Shown: positions 24,829-34,031 of the stretch, piece by piece
How the letters are laid out: each line of letters opens with the position of its first letter
Numbering within the stretch: the first letter of the stretch is position 1
Assembly (NCBI GenBank): GCA_021798955.1
Contig: JAJZBK010000008.1
Coordinates: forward strand, 19,781-83,780
DNA: 64,000 nucleotides
Direction: 5' to 3'
From: Actinomycetes bacterium
Lineage (GTDB): Bacteria > Actinomycetota > Acidimicrobiia > Acidimicrobiales > RAAP-2
Translations under genes and position numbers: made by a program
Notes under the pieces: generated by a model
Told to the model about the DNA's origin: nothing
Database searches by the model: none
The model's input: only the letters and a program-made list of their open reading frames with translations

Positions 24829-26619
24829 ATGATGCGCTTTACCAGCGGGAATTATGAGGCATTTGCTCGGCCCCGTAAGCCACGAGGCATCGAGCACAAG
24901 ACGGCGTGGTTCGTGGGTGCAGGACTTGCGTCCCTGTCGGGTGCAGCCTTTCTGATCCGCGATGGCCAGATGGACGGTTCAAGGATCACTATCCTGGAGC
25001 GTCTCCCCCTTCCAGGAGGTGCGCTGGACGGGATCATGAAGCCGGCAAAAGGTTTCGTGATCCGCGGTGGGAGAGAGATGGAAGACCACTTCGAATGTCT
25101 CTGGGACCTCTTCCGGACCATTCCGTCGATCGAAGTGGAGGGGGCAAGCGTCCTCGACGAGTTCTACTGGCTCAATAAGGACGATCCCAACTACTCGCTC
25201 CAGCGGGTGACGATCAACCGGGGCGAGGACGCCCACACCGACGGGCGCTTCACGTTGAGCGAGCGTGCACAGAAGGATCTCATGAAGATGTTTCTTGCTA
25301 CCCGTGAGGAGATGGAGAACAAGCGGATCAATGAAGTTGTCGGACACGAGTTTCTTGACCGCAACTTTTGGCTGTACTGGCGTACGATGTTCGCCTTTGA
25401 GGAGTGGCATTCGGCGCTTGAGTTCAAGCTGTATCTTCATCGATTTATTCATCACATCAGTGGGATGGCAGACCTCTCAACGCTGAAGTTCACTAAGTAC
25501 AACCAGTACGAATCGCTCGTACTACCGCTCTATCGCTGGCTCCTTGGCCAGGGAGTCGTCTTCCAGTTTGGGACCGAGGTGACCGACGTCGATTTCGACA
25601 TCCACAACGGACGAAAGCAAGCGACACACATCCACTGGGTACAGGGTGATCTTCCAGGCGGTGCGAACCTGACCGAAGACGACCTTCTCTTCATGACGAT
25701 TGGTTCGTTGACGGAGAGCTCCGACGACGGCGATCACCACCACCCTGCTCGGCTGGACGAGGGGCCGGCTCCCGCGTGGGACCTGTGGCGGAGGCTTGCC
25801 CGGAAGGACCCGTCGTTTGGCCATCCGGACGTGTTCGGCGGGCATATCGCTCAGTCCAAGTGGGAATCTGCGACGATCACGACGCTCGATCGACGGATCC
25901 CGGCCTACATCGAGAAGATCTGCAAACGTGACCCATTCAGCGGCAAGGTCGTCACCGGCGGCATCGTCACCGCGAGGGACTCCCGTTGGCTGCTCAGCTG
26001 GACAGTGAACCGTCAACCGCACTTCAAGCAGCAGCCCGGCGACCAGATCGTCGTGTGGCTGTACTCGCTCTTCGTCGACCGAGAGGGCGACTACGTGCAC
26101 AAGGCGATGCAGGACTGCACCGGCGAGGAGATCACACAGGAGTGGCTCTACCACCTGGGTGTCCCGGTCGACCAGATCGACGAGTTGGCAGCGACAGGGG
26201 CGACTGCGGTGCCGGTGATGATGCCCTACGTGACGGCGTTCTTCATGCCCCGGCAAGCTGGCGACCGTCCCGACGTCGTCCCGGAAGGATCGGTGAACTT
26301 CGCGTTCATCGGGCAGTTCGCGGAGTCGAAGCAACCTGACTGCATCTTCACGACGGAGTACTCGGTGCGGACCCCGATGGAAGCCGTCTACACGCTGCTC
26401 GACATCGAGCGAGGAGTGCCCGAGGTCTTCGGTTCCACCTACGACGTCCGGATGCTGCTGGCCGCCATGCACTCCCTGCGAGATGGTCGGGAGCTCGAAC
26501 TGCCAGGGCCTTCCTTCCTCCGGAGGCGGATCGTGGAACGGTTGGAGGAGACCGAGGTGGGCGTGCTGCTCGAGGAGTACGGCCTGATCGAGGCCGAGGC
26601 GTCGGCTCGCCATCGCTAA
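24829..26619 (+). CDS. ohyA: Oleate hydratase
   Basis: A 596-residue FAD protein that adds water across the cis-9 double bond of oleate to give 10-hydroxystearate. 'AWFVGAGLASLSGAAFLIRDG' near residues 27-47 is the FAD motif, 'GGREMEDHFECLWDLF' near 82-97 holds the conserved catalytic Glu region, and 'YNQYESLVLPLYRWL' plus 'SVNFAFIGQFAE' are family blocks. Length and block order match the OhyA family. Two adjacent ATGs occur at 24829 and 24832. The first half (to about 25700) uses many A/T-ending codons, unlike all neighbours, which suggests horizontal transfer. The 3' third is closer to the host pattern. Confidence 0.9.
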   Translation: MMRFTSGNYEAFARPRKPRGIEHKTAWFVGAGLASLSGAAFLIRDGQMDGSRITILERLPLPGGALDGIMKPAKGFVIRGGREMEDHFECLWDLFRTIPSIEVEGASVLDEFYWLNKDDPNYSLQRVTINRGEDAHTDGRFTLSERAQKDLMKMFLATREEMENKRINEVVGHEFLDRNFWLYWRTMFAFEEWHSALEFKLYLHRFIHHISGMADLSTLKFTKYNQYESLVLPLYRWLLGQGVVFQFGTEVTDVDFDIHNGRKQATHIHWVQGDLPGGANLTEDDLLFMTIGSLTESSDDGDHHHPARLDEGPAPAWDLWRRLARKDPSFGHPDVFGGHIAQSKWESATITTLDRRIPAYIEKICKRDPFSGKVVTGGIVTARDSRWLLSWTVNRQPHFKQQPGDQIVVWLYSLFVDREGDYVHKAMQDCTGEEITQEWLYHLGVPVDQIDELAATGATAVPVMMPYVTAFFMPRQAGDRPDVVPEGSVNFAFIGQFAESKQPDCIFTTEYSVRTPMEAVYTLLDIERGVPEVFGSTYDVRMLLAAMHSLRDGRELELPGPSFLRRRIVERLEETEVGVLLEEYGLIEAEASARHR

Positions 26620-26906
26620 GACCGGCGACGCAGGGCCGGCTGGTCGGTGCCGGGCCCGGGGCGTCGAAGGGTGTCGAGTCGCCGGCCCGGCCCGAGCATG
26701 CTTCGCGCCCCCCGTGTCGGACGGCGTCCCGGTGGCGCCTGCCGGGTGACGAGGGCGTCCTGTCGGCGTACGGTGACCGTCCGTACCGCGTGAGGTCTGC
26801 TTGGGCCGGATGGTGGCCCTTGGCCAGGGGGTTGGCGCCTCAGGCGATGATCGGTGCCGCGGGCCTCCAGGTACGATCGCGGCGAGGCAAGGTCAGGAGA
26901 GACTGC

Positions 26907-28025
26907 GTGAACCGGCACCGTAGCGGCGCCACACGCCGACGAGGCGACCACGACGACGACCGTGGCCTGGTCTCCATCTCGCCAGGCGCGATCGGCCAGA
27001 TCTTGCGGACGGCTCGCGAGCGCAAGGGCCTCGACCTGCTCACCGTCCACGACCAGATCGGCCGGCCCATCACGGTCCTCGAAGCCCTCGAAACAGGCGA
27101 CATGGAGCGCCTCGTCGACCAGGCACAGGCGCTCGCCACGCTCCGTCGGTATGCGTCGCTGCTCGGGCTCGACGGCGATCGGCTCGTGCTGCAGTTGGTC
27201 GAGGCGTGGTCGTCGCAGCCGAGGGGCAGCCACCAGTTCGCTGGACGTGAGCTCGACCACCCCAGCATGGCTCCCTTCGTCACCACGCTCACGTCCAGCC
27301 CCGAGCACCTCCTTGCCTTCACCGAGACAGGCCGGGTCCCCACCGTCGGGCCGGCAGCGAGCACCAGCGTCGCCGGCTTCGCCGACACCGGGTCCCAGGG
27401 CTTCGTCGGCCCACCCACCGGCATGCTCACCGTCGTCCCCAAAGAGGAGATCCGCGCCACCAACCGAGCCCGCAAACGGGCCCGGCGCCGGCGGCGAGCC
27501 CCTGTCACCTTGCGTCTGGCTACCTGGCTCGTCCTGCTGGCCGTGCTGGCTGCGACGGCCGGGCTTGCCCTCGACCGATGGCGCCCCACGCTCCTCGTTC
27601 GATGGCACATCCTCTCCCTGGCCACGCCAGGAGTGACGGGCACCGCCTCGGGATCCACCACGCCGGCGGCGAGCTCGCAGTCGTCGGCGGGGAGCTCCGG
27701 CCGCGCTACCCACAACAGCGAAGTCACCCTGGCCAGCACCGGTACCAACGGTGCCACGTACCACGTGAAGGCATCGGCGTTCACCGTGGTCCTGGCCACG
27801 TCGGCTCCGTGCTGGGTGCAGGTCTCGACCCCGGCCACGGCAAGCCCATCGTCCCAGGGTGTGCACGAACGCGGGCAAGTCACCCGTTACGCGGCAAAGC
27901 AAGGTTCGCTGGCCGTCGAGGTCGGCTCCTCGGCGGTACTGATCGGGGTGGAAGTGAACGGCAAGAACGTCTTCGTCGCCCACCCGGCGAGCGCGCCGTA
28001 CACCTACACCTTCGACGGGACCTGA
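26907..28025 (+). CDS. RodZ-like HTH membrane protein
   Basis: A 372-residue protein. An N-terminal helix-turn-helix domain (about 20-90: 'GQILRTARERKGLDLLTV' and 'LEALETGDMERL') is followed by a linker, a basic cluster ('RARKRARRRRRAP') and one membrane helix near 195-215. An extracytoplasmic domain with 'CWVQVSTPAT' and 'LAVEVGSSAVLIGVEVNGK' follows, the pattern of the DUF4115 domain of RodZ. RodZ links MreB and cell-shape control. Here the first helix region resembles a DNA-binding fold turned to protein interaction. I chose the GTG at 26907 with AGGAG 8 nt upstream. TACGAT at 26871-26876 is a likely -10. Confidence 0.75.
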   Translation: MNRHRSGATRRRGDHDDDRGLVSISPGAIGQILRTARERKGLDLLTVHDQIGRPITVLEALETGDMERLVDQAQALATLRRYASLLGLDGDRLVLQLVEAWSSQPRGSHQFAGRELDHPSMAPFVTTLTSSPEHLLAFTETGRVPTVGPAASTSVAGFADTGSQGFVGPPTGMLTVVPKEEIRATNRARKRARRRRRAPVTLRLATWLVLLAVLAATAGLALDRWRPTLLVRWHILSLATPGVTGTASGSTTPAASSQSSAGSSGRATHNSEVTLASTGTNGATYHVKASAFTVVLATSAPCWVQVSTPATASPSSQGVHERGQVTRYAAKQGSLAVEVGSSAVLIGVEVNGKNVFVAHPASAPYTYTFDGT

Positions 28026-28166
28026 GCGGGTGGGCGTCCCCCGGCCGACGAGCGCTTCGGCCGGGATCGAAGCGCGCGCCGTCCTCCGACAGTGCCCGCA
28101 CACGCCGATGACCTGCACCAGCGTTGACGCTCGCGGCTCGCCACCTGGGTCGGGACTACTGGGGGC

Positions 28167-28625
28167 GTGGGGAATGAGCGGCTGTCCCGACCGGACTCGG
28201 GCGAAGCAGGGCAAGGCTCCGGGTCGCCGCCCGTTCTTGCCGGTCTCTGCCACGTCCGGTTCCCCGTGGCTGACCCCTGGCGGAGCCGTGACTGGTACGC
28301 CAACGTCCTCGGGTTCGTGCCATTGCTCGACGTCGAAGTGGAGACCGGACTGGTAGGCGTTGTGCTCCAGCACCGCTGCGGCTTGGTCCTCGGACTGCAC
28401 CACGACCCCGTTCGCGCAACGGCGTTGTCGGGGTTCGCGCTTGTCGGACTGGCGGTCGACGGCCGACAGGCACTGACGTGCTGGACCGAGGCGCTCGACG
28501 AACAAGGCGTCTCCCACGGACCGGTCGAGGAAGGTCATCTCGGCTGGTACTTCGACGTGCCGGACCCCGACGGTATCGCCGTCCGGATCCACGTAGGTCT
28601 TCCTCCCTACGCCGAAGAAGGCTGA
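28167..28625 (+). CDS. VOC (glyoxalase/bleomycin-resistance) family protein
   Basis: A 152-residue single VOC domain. 'LCHVRFPVADPWRSRDWYANVLGF' gives the first beta strand with His and the typical W-Y helix, and 'GWYFDVPDPDGIAVRIHV' ends the second half with the conserved D-P-D/E-G-x-x-x-E/H block. Metal and substrate are unknown. GTG start. TACTGG 6 nt upstream may be a -10 for leaderless initiation. Confidence 0.75.
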   Translation: MGNERLSRPDSGEAGQGSGSPPVLAGLCHVRFPVADPWRSRDWYANVLGFVPLLDVEVETGLVGVVLQHRCGLVLGLHHDPVRATALSGFALVGLAVDGRQALTCWTEALDEQGVSHGPVEEGHLGWYFDVPDPDGIAVRIHVGLPPYAEEG

Positions 28626-28751
28626 GGACGGCGTCGGCCCGCGACACCCTCGAGCCACGTCGTGCCCGGTTGACGACGGCGACGGCGCGAGGTCGCACGG
28701 TCGTGGTGCGGCTGGTCAGCTCACGGCGTCCTCGGGTTGACTTCCAGCTCG

Positions 28752-29660
28752 TTAGATGTCCACCGACTCGATCTGGGCCACCCGCAACAACGTGCTCGCA
28801 CGCGTGACAAGGTCCGGGAGCTTGCCACCCGTGCCGCCGGGGCCCGTCCACGTCACGGCCCACGTGACGGCTGCCGCCACGACATAACGCCCTGACCCGT
28901 CCGCCGGAGCACCCGGCAACGAGGGCTGGGTGTAGACGTGGCTGCACGTCGGGGCTTGGGCACTGGCCGGCAGCGCGGGGTCGTACCGCTCGCCCGGCCC
29001 GAGGCACGTGAGCACACCGCCGTCACCGGTGGACCAGCGGACGCTCACCGGGTGCGCGACGGCTTCCGCGGTGGCGCATCCCCCGGCATTGCACGCCGTC
29101 GCCTCGGTCGACACGGTCACCCACGAGGACGGAGCGACCGCGAGCCATTCAGGGAGGTTGACGTACCCGATGCCGGCCGGGTCGAGGAGGACCGTCGGAC
29201 TCGGCAACCGCAGTCTGCTCTCCGCCTCAGCCGCGGCGAGGGACGGGGAAGGCGGTGTTGCCGCGGCCCCGGGCACCTGGCCGGCGCCGAACCACACGAT
29301 GCCTGTCGCCATACCCTGCTGGGTCCCGACGGCGCACGTGTTCACGTACCAGCCACCAGGTTGGCTCGCGCCGGGGGGCGGCGGTCCACCAGTGGTCCCG
29401 AAGAAGCTCTGGTAGGTCACGTAGTGGGGGCAGTCCGGCGGTGGGGCCTGGCCGTTCCCCGCGACGACCGGCCGGCCGCTCTCGCCCGACCCACCGGGAC
29501 GACCGGGAGCACCGCCGATGCCCGACCCGCAGGTCACGGTGACCCCCGCATCCGTGCACGTGCCCGTGTTACCGCTGCCTTGCGCACCGGTTGGAGCAAG
29601 CAGCACACCAGCGGTAGCCGCGATGAGAAGCACTGCGCACACTGCAAGTCGCTTCAGCAT
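28752..29660 (-). CDS. Secreted protein of unknown function, actinobacterial PKD-like
   Basis: A 302-residue exported protein. 'MLKRLAVCAVLLIAATAGVLL' is a signal peptide. A Gly/Pro-rich region follows (residues 25-120). The second half has 'VNLPEWLAVAPSSWVTVSTEAT', 'VSVRWSTGDGGVLTCLGPGE' and 'CSHVYTQPS'. The W-x-x-G-D-G...Y/H-x-Y-x-x-P pattern is that of secreted streptomycete proteins with PKD-like domains. Paired Cys suggest disulphides. The ATG overlaps the preceding lipoprotein gene by 7 bases. Function is unknown. Confidence 0.65.
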   Translation of the reverse strand: MLKRLAVCAVLLIAATAGVLLAPTGAQGSGNTGTCTDAGVTVTCGSGIGGAPGRPGGSGESGRPVVAGNGQAPPPDCPHYVTYQSFFGTTGGPPPPGASQPGGWYVNTCAVGTQQGMATGIVWFGAGQVPGAAATPPSPSLAAAEAESRLRLPSPTVLLDPAGIGYVNLPEWLAVAPSSWVTVSTEATACNAGGCATAEAVAHPVSVRWSTGDGGVLTCLGPGERYDPALPASAQAPTCSHVYTQPSLPGAPADGSGRYVVAAAVTWAVTWTGPGGTGGKLPDLVTRASTLLRVAQIESVDI

Positions 29661-30367
29661 TTTGGAACCGACCTTGTCTCGAAACGGACGATTTTCCAGG
29701 ACCCTGCATTCAGGTCCAGAACCCACTGACCGGTGCCTCCCCCAGCGCCCCCATCAAGGTTCTCTGGCCCTGGTGCGCCGCTGGGCGTCGTTGTGCCTGT
29801 GTCGTAGATGCACCCGGTGACCGTCGCGGTGGTCGCCGACTGCACGGTCACGACGGGGTGACCGAGGTCGTAGGAAGTCGGCCCGTGGAGCTCCTGCATG
29901 GTCATCCCGATCAGGAAGAGGCTCTCTGCCCTGAGGGCAGCCCCGGCGAAGTACTCGCCGAGCCGCGGCCAGACCACCGCGCTGGTGTCGCCGGCAACCA
30001 ACGCGGCGCGAGCAGGGGCGGGTGGCTCCTGCATGTACCCGTACAGCGTCCGCTCGGCGTCCTCCCATGCCACGACGACAGCCTGTTGACGAGGGCTGAG
30101 CGTCGTGGTGCCCGTCGCCGACGCTGAACGGGACACCGACCCCCTCTGCCGCCCTCCAGCGTGCAGGCCCGCTGTCTCCGAGCCCGGCGAACTGCAGGCC
30201 GCCAGAAGCAGGATGCACAGAGCCAGACCAGTCGCTCGAGCAAGCCTGGCCTCGACCACCGAGGTCGGACACCGGGCCTCCCGCCGTTCGCCCGGTAGCC
30301 ACCAGCTGCCACGTGTCGTCGACATTTTTCGTGATGTTTCATGCTCCGCCAGCATGCCCGCCATCAT
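29654..30367 (-). CDS. Lipoprotein of unknown function
   Basis: A 237-residue protein. A hydrophobic segment ending in lipobox 'LLLAACSS' lies near residue 60, after a longer than usual basic N-region. The mature part is mostly helical then beta, with 'PRQQAVVVAWEDAERTLYGYMQEPP' and 'GQWVLDLNAGSWKIVRFETRSVPKC'. It is coupled to the secreted protein gene downstream. The start is uncertain: ATGs occur at 30367, 30364, 30355 and 30325, and only the first pair has an AGAGG about 7 nt upstream. Confidence 0.6.
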   Translation of the reverse strand: MMAGMLAEHETSRKMSTTRGSWWLPGERREARCPTSVVEARLARATGLALCILLLAACSSPGSETAGLHAGGRQRGSVSRSASATGTTTLSPRQQAVVVAWEDAERTLYGYMQEPPAPARAALVAGDTSAVVWPRLGEYFAGAALRAESLFLIGMTMQELHGPTSYDLGHPVVTVQSATTATVTGCIYDTGTTTPSGAPGPENLDGGAGGGTGQWVLDLNAGSWKIVRFETRSVPKC

Positions 30368-30494
30368 ATCGGTACCTCTGTATCCTGTCCGCCGCTTGTC
30401 TGTCACGGTAGCGGAGGCTCGTGCCGACTGCACCCCCCTTGCCTGACAGCCGTCCGACACAGCCTGGATCGGGCAGCAGCGACGCCTCCGGTCA

Positions 30495-30538
30495 CCGACC
30501 GGTCACGAGCACCCGACCGGTCACGAGCACCCGACCGG
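30495..30538. repeat. 18-bp direct repeat, 2.4 copies
   Basis: CCGACCGGTCACGAGCAC occurs at 30495-30512 and 30513-30530, and a partial third copy runs to 30538. It is in the gap between the AidB-like gene's stop and the lipoprotein promoter. Each unit contains the ACCGGT palindrome. Confidence 0.9.
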
Positions 30539-30566
30539 CAACAACCTCAGGCCGGTAGGCGCCGGC

Positions 30567-32222
30567 TCACACTGCAGCGGCTGTCCACGGTGCTGCCCGC
30601 TCGACGATGGCCCGGACGTCGGTGCCACGGGGGAGCGTCCCGAAGGCGCGGCCGCGGTCCGGTCCCAGTCGCGAGGCACAGAAGGCGTCGGCGACCGCCT
30701 CGGGCGCGTGCTGGACGAGCAGGGAAGCTTCGACGACGACTGCCATCTCCTCGACCAGACGACGGGCCCGGCCTTCGAGGTCTTCGGTGTTGGCGAGCTC
30801 GTTCTGCAGGGTGCGGATAGCCCCGTCGAGACGGGCGTCACCTCCCGCTCCCCGGTTCACCTCTTCCCAGAAGGCGTCGACCGACCGGGGCGATTTCGCC
30901 ATGGCGCGCAGGACGTCGAGGCAGATGACGTTCCCCGATCCCTCCCAGACCCCGTTGACGGGGCTCTGGCGGAAGAGACGTGGCATGGGCGACTCCTCGA
31001 CGAACCCGTTGCCGCCCAGGCACTCGAGCGCCTCTGCGGCGTGCTGCGGAGCCCGCTTGCACGTCCAGTACTTGACCACCGGGGTCAGCACTCGCTGCAA
31101 GAGCGCCTCGTGCTCGTCCGCCTCCCGGTCGTAGGAGCGAGCGAGACGCAGCACTGCGGCAGTCGCCGCCTCGGACTCGAGGGCGAGGTCGGCAAGCACG
31201 TTCTGCATCAGTGGCTGATCGGCGAGCAGGGCGCCGAAGGCGGCACGATGGGCGGCGTGCCACGACGCCTGGGCGACACCCTGGCGCATGACAGACGCCG
31301 AGCCGATGGCGCAGTCGAGCCGGGTGTGGTTGACCATCTCGATGATGGTGCGTACGCCGCGCCCCTCCTCACCGACCCGCTGGGCCCACACCGCCGCGAG
31401 CTCGATCTCGCTGGACGCGTTGGACCGGTCACCGAGCTTGTCCTTCAGTCGTTGGATGTGGATGGGGTTCTTGGTTCCGTCGGGCTGCCAGCGCGGGACC
31501 CAGTAGCAGGTGAGCCCGCCCGGCGCCTGGGCCAGCATGAGGAACCCGTCCGACATGGGTGCCGAGCAGAACCACTTGTGCCCGGTCAAAAGGGCCGTCT
31601 CCCCGTCCCCGTCCAGCGGCGTGGCCGTCGTCGTGTTGGCACGGACGTCCGAACCGCCTTGCTTTTCGGTGAGCGCCATACCGGAGGTGGCACCAGCCTT
31701 GGCCGAAGCTGGTCCGTCCGTGGCGTCGTAGGTGGTCGAGGTGAGGCGGGGTTCCCACTCGGCTGCCACATCGGGCTGATGGCGCAGCGCGGGGACCACC
31801 GAGTAGGTCATCGACACCGGGCAGACGTGCCCGGCCTCGGCTTGGTACCAGACGAAGACCTTCGCCGCTCGGGCCACGTGGGCCCCGTCGCGGGGGTCCG
31901 ACCACGGTGCAGCGTGCAACCCGTGGGCGACTGCCGCGCCCATCAGCTCGTGGTAGGCGGGGTGGTACTCGACCACGTCGATGCGATGCCCGGTACGGTC
32001 GTGCGTGTGCAGCTCGGGTCGGTGCTCGTTGGCCTGTCGGGCGAGCTCCTGCGTCCGGGATGCCCCGGTCAACGTCCCCAGCTCGACCAGTTCGGTCCCT
32101 GCCCAGCCGGCACCTTCGCGCTCGACTGCCTCGACAAGCGCCCGGTCGGTCGAGTAGACGTCGTGTCCTTCGAGCGGAGGGCTCTGGTTGACGACCTCGT
32201 GGGTCTCGAACGGTCCAAGCAT
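30567..32222 (-). CDS. AidB-like acyl-CoA dehydrogenase family protein
   Basis: A 551-residue member of the long AidB branch. 'SGMALTEKQGGSDVRANTT' near residue 185 matches the AidB-type T-E-K-Q-G-G-S-D motif. 'EALECLGGNGFVEESPMPRLF' and 'VWEGSGNVICLDVLRAM' near 410-450 are the AidB signatures and retain the W-E-G-S Glu. E. coli AidB is induced by alkylating agents and binds DNA, but the actinobacterial homologues have unproven roles. The ATG at 32222 has AGGGAG about 7 nt upstream. The gene is divergent from a small membrane protein gene. Confidence 0.85.
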   Translation of the reverse strand: MLGPFETHEVVNQSPPLEGHDVYSTDRALVEAVEREGAGWAGTELVELGTLTGASRTQELARQANEHRPELHTHDRTGHRIDVVEYHPAYHELMGAAVAHGLHAAPWSDPRDGAHVARAAKVFVWYQAEAGHVCPVSMTYSVVPALRHQPDVAAEWEPRLTSTTYDATDGPASAKAGATSGMALTEKQGGSDVRANTTTATPLDGDGETALLTGHKWFCSAPMSDGFLMLAQAPGGLTCYWVPRWQPDGTKNPIHIQRLKDKLGDRSNASSEIELAAVWAQRVGEEGRGVRTIIEMVNHTRLDCAIGSASVMRQGVAQASWHAAHRAAFGALLADQPLMQNVLADLALESEAATAAVLRLARSYDREADEHEALLQRVLTPVVKYWTCKRAPQHAAEALECLGGNGFVEESPMPRLFRQSPVNGVWEGSGNVICLDVLRAMAKSPRSVDAFWEEVNRGAGGDARLDGAIRTLQNELANTEDLEGRARRLVEEMAVVVEASLLVQHAPEAVADAFCASRLGPDRGRAFGTLPRGTDVRAIVERAAPWTAAAV

Positions 32223-32416
32223 GGCCAACTCCCTTCGTTCCTGCGCACCCCACCGTTGCACGCGCCGCCATCCTGCCCCACCACGCCGACCGGTGCCCCA
32301 TCGGAACGGCTCGACCCCGACGCCTCCCTGCTTCGCCGGGCAGTCCGTCGGCGGTCACTGCCCGATCTGTGCCCAGGCGCGTCCGACACCGCTCCTCTCC
32401 CTGGTTGAGTAAGAGC

Positions 32417-32998
32417 ATGGACTCGGAACCCGAGCGCGTCGGCCTCCGGCACGACCAGGTACAACCGGGCGGTCATGGCGAGCTCAATCGCCATGTCGCA
32501 GCCCTCGCCGCCGCGGCGGTGCTCTTCCTCATCCCGTGGATCGCCTACCTGTCCATCAGCCTCCCCCGACGGTACGACGCTCACCACTGGCGTCTCGTGT
32601 GGATCGGCTTCGACGTCTTCGAGATCCTGGCGCTCGCTCACGTCGCCCGCTCGGCATGGTCGCGGCGCCGAGTGACCTTGGTCAGCGCGTTGATCGTTGG
32701 CACCCTGCTGTTCAGTGACGCGTGGTTCGACGTCGTCACCTCGCTCGGGAACGCCGACGCATGGGTCAGCATCGCCACCGCTCTCGGTGCCGAGCTGCCG
32801 CTCTCCTTCTTCTTCTTCTGGATCGCCCGGCGCATCCTGGTCCGCACCGTCGCCGCGCTCCATGATGCGCAGGGAGCCACCGGGCCACGACCGCGCCTGC
32901 GAGACAGCAACCTGCTCACACACTCGCTCCGGCGGCAGACCGCCGAGACCCTTCAGATGGACCTGCCCGACGACGATCAATCCGAAGACGCCGGCTAA
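32417..32998 (+). CDS. Small polytopic membrane protein of unknown function
   Basis: A 193-residue protein with four predicted helices: 'HVAALAAAAVLFLIPWIAYL', about 68-85, about 93-112 and 'ELPLSFFFFWIARRIL'. The Arg-rich loops and the C-terminal acidic tail ('DLPDDDQSEDAG') are probably cytoplasmic. There are no catalytic motifs. The start ATG follows TAAGAG. I do not recognise the family. Confidence 0.65.
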   Translation: MDSEPERVGLRHDQVQPGGHGELNRHVAALAAAAVLFLIPWIAYLSISLPRRYDAHHWRLVWIGFDVFEILALAHVARSAWSRRRVTLVSALIVGTLLFSDAWFDVVTSLGNADAWVSIATALGAELPLSFFFFWIARRILVRTVAALHDAQGATGPRPRLRDSNLLTHSLRRQTAETLQMDLPDDDQSEDAG

Positions 32999-33002
32999 GC
33001 GC

Positions 33003-33021
33003 CGGCCGGCAACGCCGGCCG
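33003..33021. terminator. Strong GC hairpin between convergent genes
   Basis: CGGCCGGC-AAC-GCCGGCCG begins 5 nt after the membrane-protein stop and faces the minus-strand AIM24-like gene. An 8-bp all-GC stem with a 3-nt loop, but without a T run, fits actinobacterial terminators. Confidence 0.55.
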
Positions 33022-33058
33022 TGAACGTCGTCCGCCGCACCGGGGCACCCTGGGGCGG

Positions 33059-33100
33059 TCAGACATTGCCCCCGAAGAGTCAGACACTGCCCCCGAAGAG
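33059..33100. repeat. 21-bp tandem duplication carrying the stop codon
   Basis: Two 21-bp copies differing at one base (TCAGACATTGCC versus TCAGACACTGCC, each followed by CCCGAAGAG). Read on the minus strand each encodes L-F-G-G-(S/N)-V-stop. The annotated protein ends in copy 33080-33100, and the second copy lies just after its stop. Confidence 0.9.
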
Positions 33101-33853
33101 GTTGCCGAGCGCACCTCCGGCGAGCCCGCCGGCGAGGCCACCCGACACGGCTCCGGTGGCCGCCTGGGAACTCCCGAGGTAGGGAGCGAGCGCTCCGGCG
33201 AGGATCGGCAGCGGCATGCTCTGGAGCCACACCGTGCCCGGACCGCTGAGGGCGACAAGGTGGTAGCCGTCTCCTCCGAAGAGCTTGTTGGCGATACCGG
33301 GGACAGTCGTGACCTCGAAGGACACCGACTCGCCGAACACGCCGACGTGGCCAGGGTGCACGAGCAAGGTCTGGCCAACGGCGAGCTCGTAGGTGACGAT
33401 CTCGCCGGCCAGCTCGACCCAGGCGGTCCCTTCGCCCTCGAGGCGCTCGAGCACGAACCCCTCGCCGCCCCACAGTCCGCCTGAGAACGACTGCTGGAAG
33501 CCGACCGACGGAACGACGCCGGCGGTGGCACACAACCAGCCGTGCCGGTGGACGAAGTAGCCCGAGCCGGCGGCGATCTCGACCGGGAAGATCCGCCCCG
33601 GCAACTTCGCCGCGAACGCCACCATCCCCTGGCCCTGGGTGGCTCGGTACCGGGTGAGCAACAGCCCGCCACCGCCAGCCACCCGCTTTAGCGTCGCCCG
33701 GAGCCCGTGGGCGTTTCCTGCTCCCGTCGTCTGCGACATCTGGACGGAAGGGGTCATCCACGACAGCTCGCCGTGGGTCGATACCACCTCCTCACCGGTG
33801 TCGAGCTGGACCTCGAGCACCGGTGCCGTCGTGCCCTTCACCTCTGCCTGCAT
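33080..33853 (-). CDS. AIM24/TIGR00266 family protein
   Basis: A 257-residue protein of the AIM24 (tryptophan RNA-binding attenuator-like) beta-fold family. 'LEVQLDTGEEVVSTHGELSWMT' and 'GGGGLLLTRYRATQGQGMVAFAA' near residues 15-80, then 'GYFVHRHGWLCATAGV' and 'GYHLVALSGPGTVWLQSMP', are family blocks. The C-terminus is Gly-rich ('GGLAGGLAGGALGNLFGG'). Bacterial function is unknown, and the mitochondrial homologue supports inner-membrane organisation. A 21-bp duplication sits on the stop codon. Confidence 0.85.
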   Translation of the reverse strand: MQAEVKGTTAPVLEVQLDTGEEVVSTHGELSWMTPSVQMSQTTGAGNAHGLRATLKRVAGGGGLLLTRYRATQGQGMVAFAAKLPGRIFPVEIAAGSGYFVHRHGWLCATAGVVPSVGFQQSFSGGLWGGEGFVLERLEGEGTAWVELAGEIVTYELAVGQTLLVHPGHVGVFGESVSFEVTTVPGIANKLFGGDGYHLVALSGPGTVWLQSMPLPILAGALAPYLGSSQAATGAVSGGLAGGLAGGALGNLFGGSV

Positions 33854-34031
33854 CGGATCCCCCCATTGAGAAGCCCTCCACGGACCAACGCTCCCTGTTC
33901 GTACTCGACGGGTGGCTCGCCTGCACGCCGGAACCGGAGGTGGCCCCTTCGCCTGGCCCGGGTCCTTCCGTCGCCTACCGGTCCGCCGCGGTGCGGACCG
34001 AGCCGCAGCCGGCCCGGCGGAGCGGTCCCCG

